A stretch of 64,000 nt of DNA from positions 20,770,001-20,834,000 of the forward strand of contig OZ316894.1 in NCBI GenBank assembly GCA_973895155.1, given 5' to 3'. The DNA is from Marsupella aquatica. Its lineage: Eukaryota > Marchantiophyta. Within the stretch, counting starts at the first letter, position 1. Each line of letters begins with the position of its first letter. The notes below the pieces were generated by a model. The model saw nothing but the letters and a program-made list of their open reading frames with translations, ran no database searches and had not been told where the DNA came from. The position numbers and the translations under genes were made by a program. Below, piece after piece: positions 33,706-45,690 of the stretch.

Positions 33706-35062
33706 GATATAGCATGTAAATCCTAGAACATGCTTTGTTTTTTTGTCTTGTAGTGATATGTGTAAGATATCTTATTTTTTAACAATAAAATACAATAATA
33801 GAAGTATAGTTTATGCAAAGAAAAGAGTATCTTTTAACAATGAGTGGGATACAAGCTAGAAGTAGGGCACAAGCAAAGAAATACACACAATGATCAAGAA
33901 AAGTACAAGTCTTATGGAATAAAGATATTGAATAGTTGTGCATATAAGGTACACATACTCACTTGCGTGAGGTAATGACAGTGAATTCAATCAAAACCAT
34001 AAGTTTAGGAAAACGAATCATGGAGGGAACTTAAGACACTAGTTGTACAGGCTTCTCAGATTCATTTCTCTCTCTCATGAGAACAATTAAAACTTCTTCT
34101 CTCAACTGGTAGAAGTTTAAAATTAGTGGTAAAGTATATGTTTAGGATAGCAAAGATTAAAAAGTGAAGAGGGGTCTCAAAGTAAACTCAAAATACTCTA
34201 GGACAGCAAAAAATTAAAAGGGGTCCCGAAATTCATTCCCTATCTATATAACACAAATGATACATCTAAAAAAGGCACATTGAAATATAAATCTATGACT
34301 GAAAATATGAATAAGACAAAATCTGAAAGGTGGGTTCACCATATAGCAATGTCTGAATTTTCCTTGAGGCTTGCTCAGCACTCTTGACAATAATCAACAA
34401 GTCAAATCTCCACTGAGAAGGCTGCAACTAAACTCTCTAAATCAGAAGCCTACCATAGGCTTTACCAATCATATTATTGTTATACAGAGGAAAAATAAAT
34501 TTTGAAGCTGCTATATGGTGAATCCACCTTTCAGACTTTGTCTTATTCAGAATTTTTGTGACATGTATATACTCCGAGGAAAGGTCTGAGTAGATTTTTA
34601 ATGAATTTTTGGACCCCTTTAAAATTTGGCATCTTAGAGAATTTTGAAATCATTTTGGCAGCCCTCTTAATTTTAATTTTGTTATCTCTTGGATTAACCA
34701 ATAACTTTAATTTTTATCACTTGAACAAAGTTTTTAAGTCTTCTTATGAGAGAGAAAAATGACTCTTAATGATGTGAACACATGTTCTCTTAAGTTCCCC
34801 TCATGACTTTCTTTCCTAAGTTTAAGGTTTTTATTGAAGTGAGTGTCATTAATAAGCCACATTGAATTAATAAGTGCACACATCGTAGCGCCTTTGTGCC
34901 GTAGCACTTGACTGTACTTTTCATTGGTCACTCACTATGTGTTTCTCTTTGTATGTGGTCTATTTACATTATTTTGTCTCCATTCTCGTATTTATTCATT
35001 TACATATCACTACAAGACAAAATATGAAACATGTTCCAGGATGAGCAGGCTATTTTATACAG
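33706..35062. repeat. 1.35-kb foldback (inverted repeat) structure
   Basis: A left arm of about 640 bases (33706-34348) and a right arm of about 560 bases (34503-35062) are imperfect reverse complements around a loop of about 155 bases. The inner ends are best kept: 34311-34348 (ataagacaaaatctgaaagg, then tgggttcaccatatagca) pairs with 34505-34542. Other paired blocks are ttgtcttgtagtgatatgt at 33742 with acatatcactacaagacaa near 35004, and aaaccataagtttagg near 33995 with cctaagtttaaggttt near 34815. There is no coding sequence. It is either two inverted copies of one repeat or a single foldback transposon. Confidence 0.8.
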
Positions 35063-35665
35063 AGGAAAAAGGAAAGAATGTACACACCGGTTGCAAAATG
35101 AACCCACTTTTGTAAACAAGGGAAACAGTTGATATGCGCAAAAACTCATGAGAACAGGACCCTAAAGGCTACCAGGGAGGTCTCACAGTGCTTAGAGTTC
35201 GTGGATATGAACAGCTGATTGAACCACCATAGGTTACACCTATGTCAAGGCCTTGATCCTCAAATCTCAAAGGAGCAAACAAAATGAGAATCATACAACC
35301 ATATCATAGAACAAGATAGAAATATAAAGAACAGAGTGTGGACATAATGGGCCACGAAGAGATGCGTCTACGAGTATATAATCTCAATTCCAAGCTCTCT
35401 CCCTCATTGCAACCCAAATAATATTCTAGAAACTCCATTCATTGGATAGCACCAAGACAACACAGGCCATAAGTTGTTGACAGCATTAATCCTACCATCT
35501 GAAAGTCAAACCGCTCTTGGAAATTACTTTCTGCCAGACAACGCTAACTCCCAATAATGCCACAACCAGCAATTTAGCGTGGGACACAGTTAGATGCAAT
35601 GTCAGTTAGATGCAATGTCAGTTTATGCTAACATTTGGGTTCGCTTTGGATCAAAGAGTCTTGTC

Positions 35666-35881
35666 TTTGAAAAATTGGCCCATGCAAAGGATTGGGTGAC
35701 TGAGCCAGCAGAATGGTTCTTCGTTTCCGCGAAAGCTTGGGATCGTTGTGGAACAATTTCACCCACAGTTCGATTTGAAGAATTGGCCCGGGCAATGAGA
35801 TTGGATAAATGAGCTAGCTGTATGGTTCTCCGTTTCCTTGAAAGCTTGAGATTGTTGTGGAACAATTGCACCCACAGTTCG
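35666..35881. repeat. Tandem duplication, period 107 bp
   Basis: Copies start at 35666 and 35773. Both run from tttgaa(a/g)aattggccc through gttgtggaacaatt to cacccacagttcg. Confidence 0.85.
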
Positions 35882-36170
35882 AACGGAAAGAGGATTGTGT
35901 TGGACGTTTCCTAGAGGCAAGCCATTTAGATAATAATTGGAAGAGCAGATTCTGGGGGGGAACGTAACCCTGAAATCTGCAGAAAAGATTGAATCAAGTG
36001 GTAAACAGGAACTTTCACAAGGTCGGCTTCTTGCCTGAATTTGCGCACAAATACAAACATTGACCCTTAGGTGCAATTTCTATACATGAATGTCCACGTG
36101 CTAGTGAAGTAGATTCAGAAATGTCCACGAGGACATTTAACAGTTCTGTTCACACCGTCAATACGCGAGG

Positions 36171-36381
36171 GGAATTTGAAACAAAAGGGAGTCTTCCTGA
36201 ACAGCCTCCGACTGTAATATATTTTCTAAGGAGGCTTTTGTAGCAGGTCCTTCGAAAAAAATTCGATCGTATGATGCGGAATTTGAAACAAAAGGGAGTC
36301 TTCCTGGACAGCCTCCGACTGTATAATACATGTCAAGGAAGCTTTTGTAGCAGTTCCTTCGAAAAAAATTCAATCGTATGA
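36171..36381. repeat. Tandem duplication, period 107 bp
   Basis: Copies start at 36171 and 36278 with ggaatttgaaacaaaaggga and end with ccttcgaaaaaaattc(a/g)atc. The unit is different from the duplication at 35666 but the period is the same. Confidence 0.88.
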
Positions 36382-36884
36382 TACATATAGATACAGTTTG
36401 AATATGATGCTACCAATTTCGGAATCTCAGCCATTCTCCTGAAAGTCATGAGTATCAGCTACTCGTTTCTTTGGCCATTCATATCCAGGAGGGCCGACAT
36501 TAATGAGCTACAATATTAACTTTTCCCTCAAGGGAACAGTGATTGTACTATCTCCGCGAAATCTTCAATGTTCAAAGGCAGCAGCGGAGATGAGTTGCTA
36601 TGACCTCAACAGGTCTGTTCTCTGTCTTTGATGAAGCTGTGCTGACTGACGCCGCAATCTACCCTTCGAGATACTTTCAGCAGGGGCGAAAATTTGTTTT
36701 TAATTCACCTTCCTCGGTTTCTGTGAGCAATAAAATGGGTAACCTGGGTGCTCGCCATCAGACTGATGTTGCTCCCACCCCACTTGTCTGACTAAAAATC
36801 TGAGGGAGAAGAATAAACATTGGACCTCCAATTGTCGATGGAGGTCTGTGTCTCAGAAAAACATTCAATTGACAGCAACACTAT

Positions 36885-39800
36885 TTATACAAGTTCTCTC
36901 TTTTTGCCTCGCCACTTCCTCGGATTGTTCTCAAGAGAGGTTGCACCTACAAGAAGCAGATTTGGGTCCTCCTCAGACATCAACATGTTGGCGGCCTCTG
37001 GATTCTTCAGCAGCATTTTTGCCACAAGGAAACCAGCGATGGTCCAGGTCTGATGCAGACGAGCTTGCTTGCCGATAAGTCTGCCAAACCGCGTGTCGTA
37101 ATACTCAGGCCAACGGTCGCTGGACAACCTCTGTTCGGCCACTTCTATCGCTCTTTGAGCAAGATCCTGTCTCCCCATTTTGATGCAAGCAACAGTGAAC
37201 TGCAGGAAACATATTAGGTTAGCTGAAAGACAGGCATTTCATAGGAAGCCCATCCAAACGTCACTACTTAAATTCATCATTTATAAAGCTCAATGCGTAT
37301 TAACTGAAACCAGCGACTAAGAATTTCATTCACTGTCCCATACTCGAAACCTTCTAAGGTTTAATTAGTAAGAAAAGCAGATCCAGAGTGTAGAGAGGCA
37401 GCCACAAAATGCGGAGTACTCCTATTTATGATATAGAGTGAGGATGTCTTTTGAAAGGAAGCCACTATTCTCGCTTAAACGTCATGTCTCCAGAATTACA
37501 ACTAGTAAACTTGAAAGAACGTAATTCCATGAGCGATTTAGGAGAACTTACTTGCCAAAGAAGAACAGGCCAAGATCCTGAATTATGATAAGACCAGGGC
37601 CTACACGAAACCGCACAAACAAGGCGGTACCGTTAGTTGCAAGTTCAGAATTGAGACTGTTTCTGGAGAAAAATGTTCTGGCCTCATGTCCAGTGTCAAT
37701 TGCGAATGGAGAAATCAGTCCAAGAATGTGTCATCGACTCTAAACAACAATGCTAATAGATGACCAACTCATTTTTCTGAACTCAGAACTAAAGTCGGAT
37801 ATTGAACATGATCAGCATTTCGGCCCACTGCTTGGTAAGATTAGAGCTTACGTATTCTTAGGATCAGCTCCAGTGATTATACGCCACTCTTCAAGCTCGA
37901 GGGCAGGGAAGGCGATCTTGAAAGGCATATTCCCAACAAAATCCTTCCATCTGGCATCGATCAGGTCAAGAATGGCGTCTGACTGTCGCGGGCTCGCAAG
38001 TGAGCCCACCACAGACCAGAGATTGCCTAGGGAGAAGAAACGAAAGTCCATATGAGCAGGTTGAAGATTGCCTATCAGATAACCGCCCTGGTCTGGTATC
38101 CAGTCAAGCAGCCAACCAGGGATCTGATCAGGGTAGATGTTGAATTTGTTCACGGCATCATACGAATACTCCTCCGTTTGATACCTGTAGATTTCACTCA
38201 GTTTTTTCATATCCAGCCAGTAGTACTCCCGAACGTGAAAAATAAGAGCACTGAGCCTGCTATTTATGTTTCTGGCAAGTCCTGTATCTTCATCGACTAG
38301 CATTTCTCGCGCACAACGAAGAGCTGAATAGAACAATGCCTGCACATCACAGCAAGAGATGAATGAATGAATGAATGAATGAATGAACTGACAGAAAAGT
38401 CCACAGATCCCCAAATGGACCGAGGAAAGGTGGTAGTCGACCAAGTATGTGTGGGAGCACAACCTCCAGACCCAGCAAGCAAAGGGAACCCCGACACTGT
38501 ACAAATTCCAAGACTCCATGGAGAAGTAAATCAGTTATCCTAGACGCTTTCGTAGAAAACGCAATTACCTGTATCTCAAGAGGGTGACCGTGGATGCCCA
38601 TCCGGCGATCAATCATGCACGAGCCATCCGTCACCAGCAGTGTGGGGAACATATCGAATCCGTCAGCCAAACATAGCTTTAGGATCATTTTCATCCCCGT
38701 TTGTACTTCAAGCCTTTGTTGAAGCGAAGTATCTCCCGTACACTTCCCGTAGGCTCTTAAGAGAATAATCCACCAAAGACCTGCTCAATGAGCACAGAAC
38801 TTGTTAAAGCTCCAATTCCAGATCGATAATGCTTCCAAATCAACTTGAATTGGCCTTCCTAGATAGAAGACCACGAATGGCAGCCACATTCCAGTGACAG
38901 CAGGAAATTGACCTAAGTAGATTACTCAGATATTCAGTGATAACAAGAAAAGACCAAGAGTCAAAGCTAAATGCGACGGCAACGAAGGAACGAAAATAGC
39001 TTCAACTTCCACGTTGAGCTTACCGGAATCGACAGGAGCAACTCGACCAATCGCCGCTTCGCCAAAATCCGGATCTAGGATTTCCTCTGTAGCAATCTCA
39101 TCTTCTCCTTCGACGGGAACTGTGCGCAGCTTGAAGCTGGCAGGCATTAGACCCTGCCCAGGATCGTAACAGTCAACTGTCTTCTCCCAGCTCTGCAATT
39201 TCACAAGGTGGGTTAATAAGGTCAGCACAATCGGGAGACCGGGTATCGAATTAGAATCCGTGAGCAGAGCCAAAAGACGAAGAATGGGACCCAGGCAAAA
39301 CAAAACAAAAATCGGCAACCATAAGATTTCGAGCCACATTGAAGCAACCAGGAACAAAGTTGTCTCAAGAACCGACAGCAAGAATCAAACTGAAAATACA
39401 GCAAAACACAAAACTGCTAGGAGGACACATCGCAATGAAGAGCATTGGTTCGGATCCCAAACGACAACTCAAATGAGCAGCATAGACAGGGATCCAGCGG
39501 AGGTCGGCCGACTTCTTTCATCTTCGACCCTGCACTCACTTCTTTCATCCTAAACCTACTGCCAGCTCTCGAGCAAACAAAATCTTCATGGGATGGTGAA
39601 CAAAATGGCAATCCGAGGTCACCTGTAGCCGCAAAACGTTGAGTAGAAAATTGCGTACGATCTCAGATTCTCCTTTGAGCAAGAAAGCGATGGCAGAAGG
39701 GATGAAATCACGAATGAACACTTGATCGTAATTCAAGGCGTTGGTAGTCGTGGGATCTTGGGCAGCAATTGTGCCCACGGGAACCCCATCGTAGTTTACT

Positions 39801-40324
39801 ACGGAGGATCGCAAGAGCTCCCATGCCTCGATTTCCAAATCACTCTCAAATTCCTTGACCGAGAACGGAGGAACTCCGTTCGGTTGGACGAACACGTGCT
39901 CGGGCCTCACGCTTTCCTGAGGCGAAAAAACTGAACCATTACTCTCGTTGTCGGTAGTCGTATCAGTGCGAGAGACATTCGAGCGAGCTGGAGCCTCCGT
40001 TTCCGCTGCAAAATCCTGAGCCAGATTCGGGTGCTGAGCCTCCGCATTCACCGACACTATTGACGATCTCCCCTTCCCAAACTTGCGAGAGTCGTTGAAC
40101 ACCGAACTGTGCTGCGCCGAAGTAAAATTCACTTTCGACGCAACCTGAAAGACGCTGGAAAGATGGTGTGCACTCCGAACGCGAATAATGTCGACGGATT
40201 GGCCACGGACTCCATAGGGACGGCTACTCCGCAGAGCCGCAGCTCGGCAATGGCAAGGTGCAGAAGGGACTTCCCCTCGAAAACATGTAGCATTTCCGAG
40301 AGAGCGTTCAAAGAGAGCGTTCAT
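36885..40324 (-). CDS. Alkaline/neutral invertase, GH100, organelle-type (6 exons)
   Basis: Exons (- strand) are 40324-39623, 39192-39024, 38780-38569, 38339-37852, 37600-37552 and 37199-36885. All have GT..AG borders with matching phase, giving 644 residues, the usual size of the long, organelle-targeted class. The enzyme splits sucrose into glucose and fructose at neutral pH. The start ATG at 40324 has an excellent context (gccaccATGa); an in-frame ATG at 40438 would add 38 mostly Gly/Ser residues. Residues 1 to about 150 are Ser/Arg-rich and poorly conserved, consistent with a transit peptide. Catalytic-domain landmarks are [10 protein letters not shown] (198-207), SWEKTVDCY (235-243), [65 protein letters not shown]-like sequence, [16 protein letters not shown] and [21 protein letters not shown] (gaat)n microsatellite lies in intron 3. 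Plastid or mitochondrial targeting cannot be told apart by eye. Confidence 0.95.
38363..38388. repeat. (gaat)n microsatellite in invertase intron 3
   Basis: About six or seven consecutive gaat units lie 24 bases upstream of exon 4 on the gene strand, so they fall near the acceptor region of intron 3. Confidence 0.9.
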
Positions 40325-40507
40325 GGTGGCAGAGGGTGAAGAAGAAGGAAAGGTGCATGGCAAGGTGCTATACACGCTCTTCACCCCAACTCCTCCTCCT
40401 CCTCCTCCTACAGCTCCCCATGTCCCTCCCGGATACATATGAAAGCTCTTCAAACCTCTACAAAACCTGCGCACTGAAGCAGTAACTCCTCCGCTTCTGA
40501 ACGCCTT

Positions 40508-40721
40508 GGACTATCAATCCACTGTCAGTAGTGAACAATGTGCAGGACCAGAACCCCGAGATTTGGACTATCGATCCCCCTGTCAGTAATGAACAATGCG
40601 CAGGACCAGAACCCCGAGATTTGGGCTATCAATCCCCCTGTCAGTAGTGAACAATGTGCAGGACCAGAACCCCGAGATTTAGACTATCAATCCCCCTGTC
40701 AGTAGTGAACAATGTGCAGGA
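40508..40721. repeat. Four-copy 58-bp array upstream of the invertase gene
   Basis: Units start at about 40508, 40565, 40623 and 40681. Each has ctatcaatccccctgtcag, then tagtgaacaatgtgcaggac and cagaaccccgagattt. The fourth is truncated. The array lies 184-397 bases upstream of the invertase start codon, so it is in the promoter or 5' UTR. The copies are nearly identical, so the array is young or is being homogenised. Confidence 0.92.
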
Positions 40722-43700
40722 CCTTCTCCCGAGGTTGGTATCCGAGTCGCCAACCTTTCTATTCCTCGATCAGTGCACTTCTGCTGCCAAAGCTGAAGCT
40801 TGACGAGAGAATGCCTGTCAAGACGACGGAATTCTGTGTCTGCCGTTAATATTAAAGACCTTTCCGCTCAGTGGGTTATGAACCCGATTCCACGAGTCTC
40901 CTCGACGAAGTTGGGGACGGTTTGAACACTAGAGAGAATGCCTCACTCTCTCGTCAGCAAAGAATTTAACCAGGCCCTCCAGAGTCTTATGGAATTATTA
41001 ATGTACCACTATGATACATTCAGGACTTGACCAGGCCTTTGGACGGTAGGCCATCAAAATTAAAAAATGTATGAATTTTGTCGCAGTTGTCGCTGGGTCC
41101 GCCAATTTTTTTTAAAATGTATGAATTTTGTCGCAGTTGTGGCTGGGTCCGCCAATTTTTTTTTAAATGTATGAATTTTGTCGCAGTTGTGGCTGGGTCC
41201 GCCTCCGCTGCATAGAGCGCCATTACTTGACTGGGGACACAAAACCTACAAAATGTTAATTTTTTTAAAGCCTCAATATTTTATTGGATGACTAAATGAA
41301 TTCAATTTGAGCTGAAAATTGTTATGTGTGATCTCTGCAATATCCAAGTTAGAAAAAGTTGGAAATTGTTGGGACTTTTTGGACACCTCAAACACTCAAT
41401 CCTTACAAACTGCAATGTACAATTGTGCACCTTTCCTTAGGTTACCTAAAGCAAAGTTTGAACCAAAACTAAGCTACGTACCTTCCTCAAATAAGTTAAC
41501 AGATTCTAAATGAAGTGTAAGAGTATTATGCTTCAGCAAAAGAAATTATGAAAAACTCCCGTGGGTTTTTGAGTATAAGATTGAGTGGTAGGAGTTGTTC
41601 AAAAAGTGCCAACATTTTTCAGTAGGTAGCTTCAGCTTAAGACATTGAGTTAAATTTAGACTATGTTTGTGATTAAAGATAGGGCATGAGACTGGGATTG
41701 AAGTCCACGATGCATGACCTACAGTAGTTGGTAGAGAGAATCTATTGATAGAAATCTCAACAGTAAAATAACGATACATTATGTTTGTGAGTAAGGACTA
41801 GTATGGGACTCTAGGAGCCTTTCCTAAGCTGGCATTAGTGCTACCGGTAGTCTAATAAAATTTCAAAAGTTGGGCCCATCAAAGCAAAAGTTTGGATTTA
41901 CACGGGCATAAAGTAAATTCCGCTTCTGCTGTATTTCCAAAATTTCCAGGCAGCAGCTCATGACACGGACAACCAAGGCCCACATATCCCCATTGTTCTA
42001 CGTGCGGTGAACAAATCACCACGTCAATAGCAGAGTTGTCACCTTTATAGGGAACAAGAAAAAACAATCCCCATCAGCTTCTATAGCCAAAAATGCACTT
42101 TATTGTGGTCCCGCCCTTGGTGATACGTTTTCTCCACTTGGGAACCAACGTCACACGACTTAACGAGTCAGTACAAATCTTTCCAATTGCCACGAGTTTC
42201 TCCAATAAATTATTGTAAATAAACACTCATTCAGAAGTATTTTTACAGGACGTTGGGGGCACTTGGGAGGTTTTTTCACCGGATCACTCGAGGGATATTG
42301 CGCACACTAAATATACTGTCCCCTGGTAAAAGCATTTTTGGAATACTTTATGGCCCCCAAGGGCTTGGAAAGGGAAGTGCAGCAAGTGGTGTTAGATTAA
42401 TTTTCTAATAGAGCCATGGAGGACCCACTTCGCCTGAATGTTTAATAGCATATGGCTAAAGTCTTTCTAGATGTGACTAAAGATTTTATGAAGGACTTGT
42501 GGGTCCCTTTTTAGTGCAAGTGAATTAAGATAAGAATGGACCAAGGGGCCAGAAGAAGATATCTCCAACCTAGGGAATCTAAAATCTAGGATAAAAGAGT
42601 ACTCCACATAGGCAAAAATTAGGTTCCATTCTATTACATGTAGGATTGGTAACAGGTTTGGTTGAAAGTGCCCCCAATGTTTTTTAAAGTGCATTTTCTC
42701 CCAAATGGATGACCCCAATCAGACTTTGGAGACAAGAAAAACGTGAAAATTGCTCCCACCATCTTATAAAGCCACCCTCATTTCCCCAAAGATTGTACTG
42801 CCTTCCATATCATAAACAAACAGTCACGATCATATTATACAATTTGCCATTATTTTTTGTTTAAATAATTTTGCACTACTAGGATTCACACAAATTCAAT
42901 GAGTCAGCATAATTTTGCAGTACAGGTCCCTCCAGTAAATTATTGTAAACATTCATGCATTTCCAAAATATCGTTGAATACCGTCGGTTCATCTTAGCCT
43001 TCCATATCAGGAACAAACAGTCGGGATATGGCTTGGAGCTCTACATCCAATCTGCCATTATTCCTAGTTTCAATAATTACTTTTGTAAGCTAGGTACAGG
43101 AATTTCCGCCGTGACACTTGTGACAGATGTCACGACGGGCTTCAGTCTCACTTGTCAACAGATCTGTGATCTTTCAACGTTTCCATAATAACCAATGAGA
43201 AAACATTGTCCAACACTTCAACGCGTGGACGAACATGACACGCTACAAGATGGTCGTTTTCTGTTATAGGTGTAAAGACTTGGCGTGGTACAGTCGACAG
43301 CGCATCCAATGGGAGCAGCTCTGTCTCATGGGAAAACATTTTGTCAAGCCCAGAATTGTGTTTTTTGGTGCTTTTGGAGTGTAGGCATTGATTATTTCAC
43401 TTTTAAAAAATTCACCAATTTCTAGTTTTCTACACAGATAATATATATGGTCTACATTATACAGAATCGCACGAGGATTTCTAACTCTAGTGTAGCTAGG
43501 GATGTTGGATGCTCTCCCTACTGTAGATTCAGTGTTTCATTCATAAACTCAAGTTAAGTTTACCCTAAAAGGTGCCTGTTTATTGTTTTATGGGTATATA
43601 TTTTGTCCCAGACAGATATCCCCACATTTTGGGTGACCTTATACCATCAACAAATTATCCCATACAGAACATCAATCACCCTTAATTTCATCGCTTGGGC

Positions 43701-44030
43701 AAATCACTTCTAAGATCTGTTTTTAGATTTCATCACAACAAACATTTTACCAGTTGAATAATTTGGATTTAGGTAAGCTCTTCCTAAACAACTCATTTAT
43801 TACAGTCCCTGGGCTCCACTCTTACTGTTATCCGCCAGTATCCATTTAGGTGATAAGAGAGTCACTCCAATTACTCCAAAGTTTCAAACCTTCCCTGGTA
43901 CCTGAAAGGAACAAAATCTACTCGTAAGATTGGGACAAATTGGACAAAATTTGGAACTACTGTTCACAGTGGAGCACTCCGCTTTTTTCAGTGGTGGATT
44001 CTGGAAGTATTGGTCATGAAGAAGAAGCCG
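40722..44030. other. Intergenic, no gene seen
   Basis: This should include the remaining invertase promoter. Two stretches (about 42160-42250 and 42880-42965) share segments such as ccagtaaattattgtaaaca and appear to be copies of one dispersed repeat. No exon is supported. Confidence 0.5.
41060..41203. repeat. Three tandem 50-bp copies
   Basis: Each unit reads aaatgtatgaattttgtcgc, then agttgt(c/g)gctgggtccgcc, separated by an A/T tract (period 50, starts near 41066, 41116 and 41166). Confidence 0.92.
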
Positions 44031-44039
44031 CCAGCCTTC

Positions 44040-44420
44040 CCCTAGATAAATCTTTTTGGAGTGTGTGCATCTTGTGAGGCGTTTTCTCATGCCCTGCCAT
44101 AAACAAGGTCTTTTAGTTGTGATGTTTTGGAAGTATATTTTGTGAGCGGTGCAACCAGTTTGAACACATGGAACACCTCTTTTTCAATTGCTGTAGAGTT
44201 AACGCCCACCGGCAGGAGGTGGGACAGCTCTTGAAGCACTCCCCTGTCCTGAACTCAGTTCATAGCTCATTGTTTGACTCGATCAAGGGGGCTATCATGG
44301 TGCACAAAAGGATTGCTTTCCTCTGGTTCTCATCTCCTAACTTTGCAACACCATTTGGAAAGAGAGAAATAGTAACACTTGCTCTCAGTTTTTTGGGAGC
44401 TTGCCAAGATGGGTTATCTT
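44040..44420 (+). pseudogene. LINE reverse-transcriptase tail remnant (zf-RVT-like)
   Basis: The open stretch includes ILCERCNQFEHMEHLFFNCC, matching the C-x2-C..EHLFF-x-C pattern of the zinc-binding region found after plant LINE reverse transcriptases. Just upstream, in other frames, are fragments like KSFWSV and a short hydrophobic stretch expected before it. Frames are broken and no catalytic region is present. The call rests on one motif and could be wrong. Confidence 0.4.
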
Positions 44421-45415
44421 AAATGAGAGCCACCTTAAGTCCCCAAAGAAAGCCAGACATCCCTTAGCAGGCTTCATGAGGTACTCAAGCCCTGGGCAGC
44501 TACTGAGATCACCCAAACACTTTAACCTTGATACCCTTGATGATAGTTGAGGGTAGAGAAATGTATCTTGACCTGATGCACCTTTTCCTTAGCTCTTTGT
44601 AGTGCAATAGGCCTGACTTCGTTAGTCTTTTGGCAGGAGTGGTCGACGAGTTTCTCTTGTTCAGGACCACTTTTGCCAAAGTTGGACTGCCATCACTATC
44701 CGTAGGAGGAGCCACTCTGCTCAGACCCGCCCTCATAAGGATAGTAGAGATAGTTTCTTGAAACATCCCAACACTTGTAGCACTTCAAGTAAGTGGGAGA
44801 TACTTTTGGTGGTTACATAGGAATTGCACCGGCTGGGTTATGGATGGAGCCACTCTCCATTGGCTCTTGGGACTCTCATGGCCCGATTAAGTGGTGGTGG
44901 CTGCAGCTCCTGCCTTGGCGCCCCTGGTAACTGGCTAGTGTCCCTTTTGGTATGGGTGGATTTTTGCCCCCTTGCTGCCTGTTTGTGTTATTTAATTAAA
45001 AAATCAAAAAAGAACATTGACTTCACTGGAAATTATGTTCAGACCTGGCTTGCATTTTCTCTTGGGGGACCATAATTAGTCATATGTTACTAGAATCAGT
45101 CAATAAAGTACTAAAATGGGAAGCTGCAGTGTGATGTTGTGTGCAAACGTGTTGAAGTAGTGAGTTTGTGTGAAGCAATTGCACTGTTGGACGTTGCGGA
45201 AAAGGCTGACTGATAGAGAATTGGGGGAAAGGCCTGCGGAAAGGCTGGCAAATCAGCTTGGCAATTGGCCCAAGAGTTTGTGCCCTCTGTCTCTCGATCA
45301 AGAATGTTTGATCCTGTTGTTGTGAAGGTGAATCTTGGTGTCTGTCCAACCTCTTCAGCTTGTTGGTGCTCAAGAGTGTTAAAACAAGCATCATGGTTCA
45401 TGTAACACCACAAAT

Positions 45416-45690
45416 CTTTTATGACCTTTTGCTTTACTTTGTAAGGGTCAGGCTTTCTTTTTCTTGAACCTTACACGACCTTGTGCTTTACATTGGTGTA
45501 AAAATACTGGCTTTGTTTTTCTTGAACTTTACAGGTCCTTGTGCTATACTTTGGTATAAGATACTGCCCTTCTTTTCCTTGAACCTTGCATCACTTTGTG
45601 CTTTTACCTTGGTGTAAAAGCCTGGTCTTCTTTTGCTTTAACCTGACATGACCTTGTGCTTTACATTGGTGTAAAAAACCTGGCTGAGCA
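45416..45690. repeat. Degenerate ~60-bp array
   Basis: About four to five units share ttgtgctttacattggtgta, aaaa..ctggctttctttttc and ttgaaccttacacgacc. Copies have diverged by small changes and indels. Confidence 0.8.

Larger units (their letters stand above)
35063..36884. other. Region downstream of the invertase gene, no gene seen
   Basis: No exon is supported. The region holds two tandem duplications of equal period (listed separately). The invertase 3' UTR and polyadenylation site should lie near 36.6-36.88 kb. Confidence 0.55.

Noticed and set aside
41060-41203. Short regular repeats as a CRISPR array
   Set aside because: There are only three direct copies with no unique spacers, in a plant nuclear context with no cas genes; it is an ordinary tandem repeat.
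44509-44766. 85-codon - strand ORF next to a CYKC-like motif
   Set aside because: A single CxxC next to an open frame is not enough to call a retroelement zinc knuckle; the rest shows no known domain.
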